Shown: one piece after another, positions 43,235 to 51,848 of the stretch
Position numbering within the stretch: position 1 is the first letter of the stretch
Layout: the number at the start of each line of letters is the position of its first letter
DNA from: Treponema bryantii
Lineage (GTDB): Bacteria; Spirochaetota; Spirochaetia; Treponematales; Treponemataceae
Direction: 5' to 3'
Length of the DNA stretch: 64,000 bases
Assembly: GCF_036492245.1 (NCBI RefSeq)
Contig: NZ_AP025286.1
Location: 1,550,001 to 1,614,000, forward strand
Notes under the pieces: model-generated
What the model saw: only the letters and a program-made list of their open reading frames with translations
Told to the model about the DNA's origin: nothing
Databases searched by the model: none
Position numbers and translations under genes: made by a program

Positions 43235-44689
43235 TTAATATGCACCTTTTCCAACTAATACGACCCATACAGTTTTGATAAGAATCCAGATATCAAGCCA
43301 TATAGACCAGTTTTGAATATAATATGTATCAAAAGAAATACGCTCTTCATAACCTGTGTCTGAGCGGCCCGAAACCTGCCACATTCCAGTTAATCCTGGA
43401 GAAACAGAAAGAACATAATCTTTATAGTCTCCATATTTTATAAGTTCAGGTTCAGTAACAGGGCGAGGACCAACAAGACTCATTTGTCCAACCAGAATAT
43501 TGAATAACTGAGGAAGCTCGTCTAGACTTGTTTTTCTAAGGAATTTTCCAAACTTAGTTACACGTGGGTCATCAAGAAATTTACGATCTTTATCCCATTC
43601 AGCGCGTCTTACAGGATCAGTAGCTAAAATCTGCTCAAGAATTTCCTGTGAATTTACACACATAGAACGGAATTTCCAGCATTTAATTTCTTTACCGTTT
43701 TTACCAATACGTTTATGACCATAAAAAATAGGCCCTTTTGATGTAAGCTTTGTAAGAATGCCAAGAATAATCATAACTGGTAAAACAATTGGCATGGTAA
43801 TCAAGATTGCAAGTACATCAATACAGCGTTTAATGAAAAGGTTTCTCTTAAAAGTAAGGTTATGAATCGAAGAAAAACCAATGATTCCACCAATGTCTTT
43901 GAGCTGCTGTGTATTTGTAAAGAATGCCTGATGCTTTGAAACAGTAGTAGTATATCTGTAAGAAGACATGATGTATGACATATCGCCTTGATAATCACAA
44001 ATAATTGCCTGTTTAATATTATGGGCCTTAATTTGTTTGTGTAAATCTTCTGAAGGAGGATAAACAGGAATTCCCTGATAATCAGAAGACTCTTTAGCAC
44101 TGGAATCAATAATAATTGCCGGATGATATCCTAGATACTTTAATTTAATGAGTTTTTCAATAATAAAATTACCGCTTGATTTATCTGTATAAATGATTAC
44201 AGGTACTCCCCACCAGCGGAAATGTGCAAATGTATGTTTAGCAATTTCGCGGAATGCTGGGAGTGCAATAGTACAGATTGGAAGAGAAACCATAAATGCA
44301 CAAGCAACAGCCTTTCCTGTACTATCCTTAAAAATAGTTTCAAGGAATAGATAGTCATCATTTACATTTCCGAGATATACAGTAAGAATTATTGCAAGAA
44401 AACTGAAAAAGGTACAACCGAAATAATGTTTAATATCTTCTGTTGGAGAATTCATTATTCCAGGGTAAAGTCCGTTTGCTGCAAAAAGAATCAGAACAAA
44501 AGGAATGTAAACTGAGTAATTTACAAAAGACTTAAAATTTATATCAGAAGAATCAAATATATTTACAATAAAAAAGCCTGCACCAATACATAATAAAAGT
44601 ATAATGGCGTCAACAATAAAAAGAGAAAAGCCAGAGATAAAAGAGCTTGTATGTGGATGATTTTTCTTAAAATACGCAGATACTTCCAT
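43235..44689 (-). CDS. Polyprenyl-phosphate sugar-1-phosphate transferase (WbaP/WcaJ type)
   Basis: The 484-residue protein has an N-terminal block of about four or five membrane helices, a central CoA-binding-like domain (VPVIIYTDKSSGNFIIEKL ... HPAIIIDSS) and the C-terminal bacterial sugar transferase domain with FIKRCIDVLAILITMPIVLPVM, GPIFYGHKRIGKNGKEIKCWKFRSM, LRKTSLDELPQLFNILVGQMSLVGPRP and SPGLTGMWQVSGRSD. It starts glycan assembly by putting the first sugar phosphate on undecaprenyl phosphate. A TGTTATAAT element 13 bases before the ATG, inside the end of the upstream gene, may give it its own short-leader transcript. Confidence 0.93.
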   Translation of the reverse strand: MEVSAYFKKNHPHTSSFISGFSLFIVDAIILLLCIGAGFFIVNIFDSSDINFKSFVNYSVYIPFVLILFAANGLYPGIMNSPTEDIKHYFGCTFFSFLAIILTVYLGNVNDDYLFLETIFKDSTGKAVACAFMVSLPICTIALPAFREIAKHTFAHFRWWGVPVIIYTDKSSGNFIIEKLIKLKYLGYHPAIIIDSSAKESSDYQGIPVYPPSEDLHKQIKAHNIKQAIICDYQGDMSYIMSSYRYTTTVSKHQAFFTNTQQLKDIGGIIGFSSIHNLTFKRNLFIKRCIDVLAILITMPIVLPVMIILGILTKLTSKGPIFYGHKRIGKNGKEIKCWKFRSMCVNSQEILEQILATDPVRRAEWDKDRKFLDDPRVTKFGKFLRKTSLDELPQLFNILVGQMSLVGPRPVTEPELIKYGDYKDYVLSVSPGLTGMWQVSGRSDTGYEERISFDTYYIQNWSIWLDIWILIKTVWVVLVGKGAY

Positions 44690-44702
44690 ATATAGTTTTT
44701 AT

Positions 44703-44731
44703 ATTATAACATTTTATTTCTGTTTTGTACA
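44703..44731 (-). promoter_or_regulatory. Internal promoter before the sugar transferase gene
   Basis: On the minus strand, TGTACA (44726-44731) and an extended -10 TGTTATAAT (hexamer 44703-44708) are 17 bases apart, 13 bases before the ATG at 44689. It overlaps the stop codon of the upstream glycosyltransferase gene. Confidence 0.4.
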
Positions 44732-45801
44732 ATAAAGTTAATCTTTTTGATGAACTCATTTTCAGAAAATTGCTGTACATGTTCTGTAAATGCTTTTCTG
44801 TCGTTGAAATCAGACTGTCTTTTTTCAAAAGAGTCCATACATTTGATAAGTGAATCAGTAGTCTGCTCATCAAAGAACATACCTGTAACATTTTCCTTAA
44901 TTGAATCCAAAGCACCGCCTTTTTTATAGGCAAGAACAGGACAGCCGGCAGCATTTGCTTCAACAGGAATAATACCAAAATCTTCAATTCCAGGGAAAAG
45001 AAGTGCCCTTGCCTTTGAAAGATAATCTGCAATTGCCTGGTCACTTACGCGTCCTGTAAAAGTTACAAGACCTGATTTTGTATATTCAGCAGCTTTTTTT
45101 GATTTTCCGTCACCAATAACAACAATTTTGCGTCCAGATTTAATGCAGGCTTCAATAGCAAGATCTGCACGTTTATAACCGACGAGCTGACCAAAGAAAA
45201 GATAGAAATCTTCGGGATTACGTGGATTATCAATATATTTTTGGATTGCACAAGGAGGGTAAACAACTTCTGCATTTCGTTTGTAATAACGGTTGATTCT
45301 GGAAGCTACATAATGAGAGTTTGCTACAAAGTAATCTACGAGATTACTGGAACTAATATCCCAAAGACGTAATCCTGGTATCATCTTTTTCATAAAGAAT
45401 TTTACAAGAGGATTTGATTTCTTGAAATATTCATGATACATATCCCATAGATATCGCATTGGAGTATGACAGTAGCAGATATGGAATGCATCTGGAGCCG
45501 GGCAGACCCCTTTTGCAGGACCGGATTCGCTGGAAATAATAAGATCATAACCTGTAAGGTCGAGTTCCATTAAAGCTTTTGGCATAAAAGGCATATATTT
45601 CTGATACAGTTTTCTTGCCATAGGGTAGTTGTTGATTTTTGTAGTATATACTTTGTGGCTTCTGATTATATCTGAAACAGCATCAGGATTATAAACATTT
45701 GTATAAATATCAGCCTCCGGAAACATTTTACAAAGAGTTTCCAGAACTTTTTCGCCGCCACGCATTGTAACAAGCCAGTAATGAACTAATGCAACTTTCA
45801 T
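44704..45801 (-). CDS. GT4-family glycosyltransferase (WbaZ-like mannosyltransferase type)
   Basis: The 365-residue protein begins MKVALVHYWLVTMRGGEKVLETLC and has ISSESGPAKGVCPAPDAFHICYCHTPMRYLWD, FLFFGQLVGYKRADLAIEAC and the GT-B donor motif LLFPGIEDFGIIPVEANAAGCPVLAYKKGGALD. The N-terminal GGEKV and the CHTPMRYLWD block are seen in O-antigen and exopolysaccharide mannosyltransferases of the WbaZ/RfaG kind; donor specificity is inferred. It overlaps the upstream GT4 gene by 4 bases. Confidence 0.88.
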   Translation of the reverse strand: MKVALVHYWLVTMRGGEKVLETLCKMFPEADIYTNVYNPDAVSDIIRSHKVYTTKINNYPMARKLYQKYMPFMPKALMELDLTGYDLIISSESGPAKGVCPAPDAFHICYCHTPMRYLWDMYHEYFKKSNPLVKFFMKKMIPGLRLWDISSSNLVDYFVANSHYVASRINRYYKRNAEVVYPPCAIQKYIDNPRNPEDFYLFFGQLVGYKRADLAIEACIKSGRKIVVIGDGKSKKAAEYTKSGLVTFTGRVSDQAIADYLSKARALLFPGIEDFGIIPVEANAAGCPVLAYKKGGALDSIKENVTGMFFDEQTTDSLIKCMDSFEKRQSDFNDRKAFTEHVQQFSENEFIKKINFIVQNRNKML

Positions 45802-46871
45802 TTTATGCTCCTGAAGGTATTTATGATTATATTTGCTGTATTTTTGAAAGAATATTTCTGAGGAATAGCAGAAGCGACCGGGGCCGGTTTATTAAAGGCT
45901 TCCTGGATTTTTTCTGCTAAATCTTTGCTGTCTGCTGTCATAAAGAATGTAACAGGAAATCCTTCATAGATTTCTTTGAATACAGGAATATCAGACATAA
46001 CAACGTTTGTGCCCAGATATAAAGCTTCCATTGGAGGCATTCCAAAGCCTTCGTATAAAGAGGGCTGAACAAGAAGCTTTGCTTTCTGATAATAGGTCTG
46101 AAGTTCGCTGTCTGAAATGCGGCCGGTAAAATTAATATCTTTTTCTGATGAGTTTGAAAGCCGCTGTGCAATTTCCGAATCACCGGAACGGAAATTATCT
46201 GCATTACCAACTATTACAAGTTTACAGTCCAGACCATTCTTCTTACAGATTTCAAAAGCTTCAAGCAGATAAGAAAGCCCTTTATGTTTTTTGATGTTTC
46301 CTACGTAAATGATTGAGTTGTCTTTTGTAATTTTACCTGTAGAAGGTTTGTCGTTATTAGCTGTAAAATGCTCAGGAACAGAATTATATGTGACAATCAA
46401 AGGCTTTTTTCTCAAACGGAGTTTTTCTTTGATCCGGTCTGCAGAAAACTGAGATACAGTAAATATCGATTTAGATTTATTGATAGCCCTCTGATAAAAA
46501 AACTTACGAACAATTGTACCTAAAGATGATGAAAGTCCCGGAACATCAAGAAAAACTATATCATGAATAGTTGAAAAAACAGGTATTTTGATGCCGTTAG
46601 GAATATTGCAGTAAGGACTGTAAAAAAAATCACACAGGTTAATAATATTTCGCAAACTTTTAGGAAAAAAGAACATTTCTTTTAAGGAAAAAGTCTGAAT
46701 TTCAGTTTCTATAATATGTGTATTAGCCGGTAATTTAGGAAGACTGTTTTTCTGATTGTTATAAATCAAAAGGGTACAATCGTAGGCTTCCGTAAAATAG
46801 GGAAGCAGAGATTCAAGATAAGTACCAATTCCTCCGCTGTTAAGCATGCGGCAGTCAATAAAAAGTTTCAT
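45798..46871 (-). CDS. GT4-family glycosyltransferase
   Basis: A 357-residue GT-B enzyme: MKLFIDCRMLNSGGIGTYLESLLP at the start (acceptor domain), ISTVSQFS-like block IFTVSQFSADRIKEKL, IIYVGNIKKHKGLSYLLEAFEICK and the donor motif VQPSLYEGFGMPPMEALYLGTNVVMSDIPVFKEI with the conserved E-x7-E. It is the first gene of a four-gene leftward operon ending at 41687. Its TTGTTA-N17-TATACT promoter places +1 at the ATG. Product specificity cannot be told from sequence. Confidence 0.9.
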   Translation of the reverse strand: MKLFIDCRMLNSGGIGTYLESLLPYFTEAYDCTLLIYNNQKNSLPKLPANTHIIETEIQTFSLKEMFFFPKSLRNIINLCDFFYSPYCNIPNGIKIPVFSTIHDIVFLDVPGLSSSLGTIVRKFFYQRAINKSKSIFTVSQFSADRIKEKLRLRKKPLIVTYNSVPEHFTANNDKPSTGKITKDNSIIYVGNIKKHKGLSYLLEAFEICKKNGLDCKLVIVGNADNFRSGDSEIAQRLSNSSEKDINFTGRISDSELQTYYQKAKLLVQPSLYEGFGMPPMEALYLGTNVVMSDIPVFKEIYEGFPVTFFMTADSKDLAEKIQEAFNKPAPVASAIPQKYSFKNTANIIINTFRSIK

Positions 46872-46878
46872 TGATTAA

Positions 46879-46907
46879 AGTATAATTGTTTATCTGGTTC
46901 TTAACAA
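46879..46907 (-). promoter_or_regulatory. Promoter of the 46871-41687 glycan operon, predicted leaderless
   Basis: On the minus strand, TTGTTA (46902-46907) and TATACT (46879-46884) are 17 bases apart. The -10 ends 7 bases before the ATG at 46871 and no Shine-Dalgarno is present. Confidence 0.55.
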
Positions 46908-46911
46908 TAGA

Positions 46912-46940
46912 TTGCTTTAAGAAGAAAAAAGTGTTATTTT
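46912..46940 (+). promoter_or_regulatory. Promoter of the Wzi-like gene pair
   Basis: TTGCTT (46912-46917) and TATTTT (46935-46940) are 17 bases apart; the ATG at 46950 follows the -10 by 9 bases. The -35 starts only 5 bases from the -35 of the divergent promoter, so both could be controlled together. Confidence 0.4.
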
Positions 46941-46949
46941 TCTATATAT

Positions 46950-48638
46950 ATGAAGAAAATAGTTTTTATATTTTTAGTTTCATTGCTAACTTTTTCGTTA
47001 TTTGCAAAATCAGGTAATTCAACTCAAATAATAAAATCTGGTCACTGGGTATATGATGATCTTGAAGCTCTGTGCATGGAATCTAAAACAGAGTTATTCT
47101 TTGAAACACAGCCAATGTCTATTGGTGAAATGAAATTTTATTTCAAAAGAATCCCATATGAAAAGCTTTCAGACAGCGGAAAAGTTTTGTATGAAAAGGT
47201 AAAAGCTTTTCTTAATAAGAATGATGATTTTTTTCCAGAACTTGAATTAAGACTTTTTGGAAATATAAAAGTTAATCCAGAGTTTTATTATAAATCTAAT
47301 AAAGATGTAAACTGGAGTTTTAATTATTATTTTCGAGACTTTTTCATAACAATCCCGCTTATAATTGGCTTTTCAGATTATGTAACGATTGAACCGGATT
47401 TTATGATTGGTAAAAATCAACCCTCAATTGCTAAATCAGATAATTTTACAAATATCGTATATGCAGGGGATCAGTTTGAATTTACATTCCCACGTTTTGC
47501 TTATGGTTCTGCTGGTCATGCCTTTGATAAATGGGGTATAGATTTTTCAATTGCAAAAGAAGGACTTCAGATTTATAACACACAGCTAGGAAGTATTCTT
47601 TATAACAGAACTTTTGAAACAGATATGTATTGTTCTCTCAGACTGTATACAGAATACTTAAAATATACGCTTCATGTAGCAGAAGTTGATAACACAAAAT
47701 TTTTATATCTTCATCAGGTTGATTTAAGGCCATTTAAATGGCTAAAGGTTAATGTTCTTGAAGGTTCTCTATTAAATGCTCCGTTTGAACTTCGTTATTT
47801 GAATCCTTTTATTTTGATGCACCAGTTTGGTTCTTGGGAACAGTATGGACATTTACTTACAGAAAACGAACATAAATATTATGGTGAAGGACATTTTTGT
47901 GCATATTTTGGTTTAATGTTTGAAATTATTCCATTCAAAAACTTTAAGATATATGGTATGTATGCACAGAATGAGATTCTGGATATGGGAGGCTCAAGAT
48001 CTGATAGATCTTTGTCTGTTCCAGACAGCATTGGTGGTCAACTTGGTTTTCAGTATGATATAAATCTTCCTGAAAAAGGTATAATAAAAACACATCTCGA
48101 AGGTGTTTATACATCTCCATATCTTTATATTAAACAGAGTCCTGACTGGTCCCTTTATAGATTGCGGGATAATATGCAGACATCTGGAGATACCAGTTCA
48201 TGGATAGGCTCTCCATTTGGACCAGATTGTTTTGCTGTAACATTAAATGCTGAATATGACAGTCAGGAAAAATGGAAAGCAGGAATTGGATATATCTTCT
48301 CAATTCATGGTGAGAATACGGCTGAATCTTTATTTAGTCAAAAAACAAATGTTGGAACTGTAGAAGAGCCAGAGGAAATTTATTCCTATTACCCATACGT
48401 TCAATATAAGCTTGCTGATGATGATGAAAACCGTATTAAAGCCCGTGACAAAGGCCGCTATATGTGGATGACTGGTGAAAAGACTTACAAGCATCAGATT
48501 AAGTTAAGTGGTTCTTATTCTTTCTTGGATAATCTGAGTGTATACGGACAAACTGTTTATACAATTCAGATTTTTAATAATGAAATTAATCATGCAATAG
48601 AAATTGCATGTGGATTAGAATATCAATTATTCAAATAA
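46950..48638 (+). CDS. Outer membrane beta-barrel protein, Wzi-like capsule/glycan assembly
   Basis: A 562-residue protein with a signal peptide (KIVFIFLVSLLTFSLFAKSG), an N-terminal helical module (WVYDDLEALCMESKTELFFETQPMSIGEMKFYFKRI) and a long strand-rich part with many Tyr, Phe and Trp. Features such as RYLNPFILMHQFGSWEQYG and FGLMFEIIPFKNFKIYGMYAQNE recall the capsule assembly Wzi family, outer membrane lectins that hold capsule at the cell surface. It ends with a barrel-type strand (CGLEYQLFK). It is divergent from the glycosyltransferase operon and followed by a related gene. Confidence 0.6.
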   Translation: MKKIVFIFLVSLLTFSLFAKSGNSTQIIKSGHWVYDDLEALCMESKTELFFETQPMSIGEMKFYFKRIPYEKLSDSGKVLYEKVKAFLNKNDDFFPELELRLFGNIKVNPEFYYKSNKDVNWSFNYYFRDFFITIPLIIGFSDYVTIEPDFMIGKNQPSIAKSDNFTNIVYAGDQFEFTFPRFAYGSAGHAFDKWGIDFSIAKEGLQIYNTQLGSILYNRTFETDMYCSLRLYTEYLKYTLHVAEVDNTKFLYLHQVDLRPFKWLKVNVLEGSLLNAPFELRYLNPFILMHQFGSWEQYGHLLTENEHKYYGEGHFCAYFGLMFEIIPFKNFKIYGMYAQNEILDMGGSRSDRSLSVPDSIGGQLGFQYDINLPEKGIIKTHLEGVYTSPYLYIKQSPDWSLYRLRDNMQTSGDTSSWIGSPFGPDCFAVTLNAEYDSQEKWKAGIGYIFSIHGENTAESLFSQKTNVGTVEEPEEIYSYYPYVQYKLADDDENRIKARDKGRYMWMTGEKTYKHQIKLSGSYSFLDNLSVYGQTVYTIQIFNNEINHAIEIACGLEYQLFK

Positions 48639-48649
48639 AGAGGCATAAA

Positions 48650-50617
48650 ATGAAAAAGATTATTGTATTATTTGCAGGTATTGTTCTTTTCGGTTTCAAC
48701 GCTTTTGCTCAGACAAATGCAACAGTTTCTGTAACAGATGAGATTTATGAATTACTCGATGTTGCACAGAAAAAAGGTTTATGCTCTCCGCTGAACAGTT
48801 ATAAGCCATATACAAAGTCTCAGATTTTGGATACCCTTCGTCAGATTTATGATAATTCAGATAAAATGTCTGAACAGGAAACTAAAATTATTGAGCATTA
48901 TTTGGCACTTTATGAACCATCAGAAAAAGAAGGTAAGAATAATTTCTTCAATGCAAGCATAAGAAATTCAAGTGAAACATTTCCGCTTTCATTTAATTAT
49001 AAAAGCGAGTTTGAATTAGTATATTCAGGCGGTCTATATACAGACTCCGACTATAATAGCTGGGGTATGGATAATATGTACAAAATCAATTTTGACGGAG
49101 ATATAGGTAAGGGCCTTTCTTATAGATTAAAGGGTGTACTCGATTTTTCTAAAATGCCGTTAATGGAGATTGGTAGTTATTTTATTGGTTATCCATGGTA
49201 TGAAGATGATATTGAAGAATTTTTTGACGGAGACTTAAAGGATAATGGTGATCAATATGATGTATCTGATAAAGCACGCTATATTCGACGTTACTTAAAT
49301 AATGCATATCTGCCATATACATATAAAAAGCCATGGAGTGGTCAGTTCTATTTTGCTAAGAATATGAGTGCTTCTGGACTTGAAGGTTGGGCAACAAGTT
49401 TTGGTATGGGCTTTTCAATTGATGGAGAAATCCGTGGCTCATTACTGAATAATCATATAATTCTTGGAGCAGGACGTTTCGACAGAGAAATTGCAGCAAT
49501 GGATGAAGGCAGTTCTCTTGTATTAAATAAGCAGGCATATCCATTTATGGCTGTAGATGCACAGTTTAAACTTTTCGAGTTCCTTAAGTTCTATTCATTA
49601 ACAGGTGTCCTTGAGTATCCTAATCAGGATTATATAAACGAATCAGCAATGCGAAAATTTGAAACTAAATCAGTCAGCCTTGATGATTCTTACTATTTCC
49701 AGAATGCATTCTCTCTTAATATGATCGAACTTGATCTTAAAAGGTTACATATGGATTTTGGTAGTTCAGTCGTATGGCCAAAACGCTTTGAACTTGGCTA
49801 CATGTTCCCTCTTGCAAATTATGTAGAGTATCAGAACCATATTGGAGACTGTGATAATCTTGCTTTATTTGGTGATATAAAATATACAGTTGCAGGTCTT
49901 GGTTCTGTATGGGCATCATTCTATCTTGATGAAATAAACGGTTTAAATAATAATCCATTTATATTTACAAGAGCAATGTTTGCTTACCAGGGAGGTATAA
50001 AATATATCCTTCCAAAATTACCATTTGCTTCTTTAAGCTTCCGTTATACAAAGATAGAACCATATTGTTATACACACCATTCAATCGATTATGCTCCATG
50101 GTATGATCATTATATCTGTGAAAATTATTCAAACAACGGTGAATCACTTGGTTATTATCTTCCACCAAACTCAGACGAGTTTTTGCTTCAGTTTAAAATT
50201 AAACCTACTGCAAACTCAAACGCTGGTGCTTCATATCAGTTGATTCGTCATGGTGCAGATTACGGTAGCCAGCAGGTTCCAGGAAGTAATATTTATTCTG
50301 AATTAAGTAAATGGAATCGTAATGATTTGAAGAAGTATTTCCTTCATGATGGAGCTTATAATTGGATTCATATAGTAAGTGCTGGTGGTAGAGCTACTTT
50401 AAACACAAAATATCCGCTTTCATTCTATGGTAATCTTGGACTTATGTTTAGCTACTTTACTGTAATTGATGATGAAAACTATGATCGTTCTGTATATGGA
50501 AATAATGGTAACTGTAAAGATGTAGATTTTAGTACACCGTTTGACATTGCAGATACTGATGAGTATCCGACAATGTTCGGTGCAGTCTTAACAATTGGTT
50601 TCAGTATTAATTATTAG
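48650..50617 (+). CDS. Outer membrane beta-barrel protein, distant paralogue of the preceding gene
   Basis: About 655 residues from the ATG at 48650, whose signal peptide IIVLFAGIVLFGFNAFAQ follows directly; the open frame extends upstream to a TTG but that part overlaps the previous gene. The N-terminal helical module (VTDEIYELLDVAQKKGLCSPLNSYKPYTKSQILDTL) matches the layout of the preceding protein, and the rest is barrel-like, ending AVLTIGFSINY with an aromatic terminal residue. Likely a surface barrel acting in glycan export or display. It converges on the CDP-glycerol transferase gene with an 11-base overlap of 3' ends. Confidence 0.6.
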   Translation: MKKIIVLFAGIVLFGFNAFAQTNATVSVTDEIYELLDVAQKKGLCSPLNSYKPYTKSQILDTLRQIYDNSDKMSEQETKIIEHYLALYEPSEKEGKNNFFNASIRNSSETFPLSFNYKSEFELVYSGGLYTDSDYNSWGMDNMYKINFDGDIGKGLSYRLKGVLDFSKMPLMEIGSYFIGYPWYEDDIEEFFDGDLKDNGDQYDVSDKARYIRRYLNNAYLPYTYKKPWSGQFYFAKNMSASGLEGWATSFGMGFSIDGEIRGSLLNNHIILGAGRFDREIAAMDEGSSLVLNKQAYPFMAVDAQFKLFEFLKFYSLTGVLEYPNQDYINESAMRKFETKSVSLDDSYYFQNAFSLNMIELDLKRLHMDFGSSVVWPKRFELGYMFPLANYVEYQNHIGDCDNLALFGDIKYTVAGLGSVWASFYLDEINGLNNNPFIFTRAMFAYQGGIKYILPKLPFASLSFRYTKIEPYCYTHHSIDYAPWYDHYICENYSNNGESLGYYLPPNSDEFLLQFKIKPTANSNAGASYQLIRHGADYGSQQVPGSNIYSELSKWNRNDLKKYFLHDGAYNWIHIVSAGGRATLNTKYPLSFYGNLGLMFSYFTVIDDENYDRSVYGNNGNCKDVDFSTPFDIADTDEYPTMFGAVLTIGFSINY

Positions 50618-51848
50618 TGCTTTCGAAAGAAGACATTTTATTAATCATATAGTCAGCTGTTAATTTACCAGCTTCACCAATATGCTGCCATGCTTCTGAT
50701 TTATAATGAGCTCTGAGCTTAGCAAGTTCAGGGCTGTCAGAAGCATTTTTTATTACTTCTGCAATATTTTCAAAGTCTTTTTCCTGAATTGGTATACCAA
50801 TCTTCTGTAATGTTGTTACAGCCCAAGGTTCATGACCAGTATCATAAATATCATATGGAAGCAAATCCATTTCAGAGTTTGCATACATAACAGGCTTGTC
50901 ACAAAGGAAGGTATAGTCATATACAATTCCTGAGAAGTCTGAAAGCATAATATCAGCTTTTTTCAAAGAGTAGATATTATCACGCTCGTTATCCCATTCA
51001 ATGTTTTCGTAATCCTTATAGCGTTCATGAAGACGATCAAGCATATCTTTTTCAGAAATACGAGATTGTGGGTGAGGGCGGATAATAATTCTCATTCCGC
51101 TCTTTGCAAGTGGATCAAGAAGTTTTTCACCATAGAGTCCAAGAAGTGCACTTTTTCCCCATGATGGTGAAACAAGAACAGTAAATTTATGATTTTCTTC
51201 AGATGGAATAGATTCCATTTTTTCTTTAAGAACATCCAGATAGGTACAACCTACAGTTACTAATTCTTTAGCTGGTAAGTTTCTCTGACTTTCAAGAAGT
51301 CTGATATCATCAGCCTGGTAATCTCCAGTCATCAGAACGGAATCAAAGTAATCAAGACCAAAAAGACGGTACATTGTAGAGTCTGTGCAGGAATGGAAAA
51401 TATGACTGTAATGTTTAACATTTTTACTGCGCTTAAGCTGATATACCTGAATACCAGGAGTTGTCATAAGAACAATACCTGCAGAAAGCATATTCAGTTT
51501 TGCATAAGCTACATTACCTGTACCAATATATTCTGCTTTTATGAATTCATAATTCTTATCGAATACAGCATCATCTTTAGAACCGGTATAATATGTAATC
51601 TCAATTTTACGTTTTTCAAACTCTTCAATTACTGGCTGGAAAACTGTCCAATAGCGTTTGTCTTCACAATAAATTACATATTTCTTATATGCTTTATCTT
51701 CCTGTACGCCTTTCTTACCTGCAAAAATTACTTTTAATTTAAGTAACATAGCTTTTGATAAGAAAAAGAGTGTAGCTGCTGCTCCAATAAGTATTGAAAA
51801 CAGCATACTTCCTGTACCAGGGTCTATATATAGTGGCAGAATCATCAT
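50607..51848 (-). CDS. CDP-glycerol glycerophosphotransferase family protein
   Basis: The 413-residue protein has an N-terminal membrane segment (IDPGTGSMLFSILIGAAATLFFL) and a GT-B-like domain of the TagB/TagF (glyphos_transf) family: HSCTDSTMYRLFGLDYFDSVLMTG, TVGCTYLDVL, FTVLVSPSWGKSALLGLYG, IIIRPHPQSRISEKD and LKKADIMLSDFSGIVYDYTFLCDKPVMY. Family enzymes move glycerol phosphate or ribitol phosphate from CDP donors to growing teichoic-acid type polymers. It overlaps the upstream cytidylyltransferase/PLP fusion by 4 bases, suggesting that it may use that enzyme's CDP product. Confidence 0.88.
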   Translation of the reverse strand: MMILPLYIDPGTGSMLFSILIGAAATLFFLSKAMLLKLKVIFAGKKGVQEDKAYKKYVIYCEDKRYWTVFQPVIEEFEKRKIEITYYTGSKDDAVFDKNYEFIKAEYIGTGNVAYAKLNMLSAGIVLMTTPGIQVYQLKRSKNVKHYSHIFHSCTDSTMYRLFGLDYFDSVLMTGDYQADDIRLLESQRNLPAKELVTVGCTYLDVLKEKMESIPSEENHKFTVLVSPSWGKSALLGLYGEKLLDPLAKSGMRIIIRPHPQSRISEKDMLDRLHERYKDYENIEWDNERDNIYSLKKADIMLSDFSGIVYDYTFLCDKPVMYANSEMDLLPYDIYDTGHEPWAVTTLQKIGIPIQEKDFENIAEVIKNASDSPELAKLRAHYKSEAWQHIGEAGKLTADYMINKMSSFESTNN

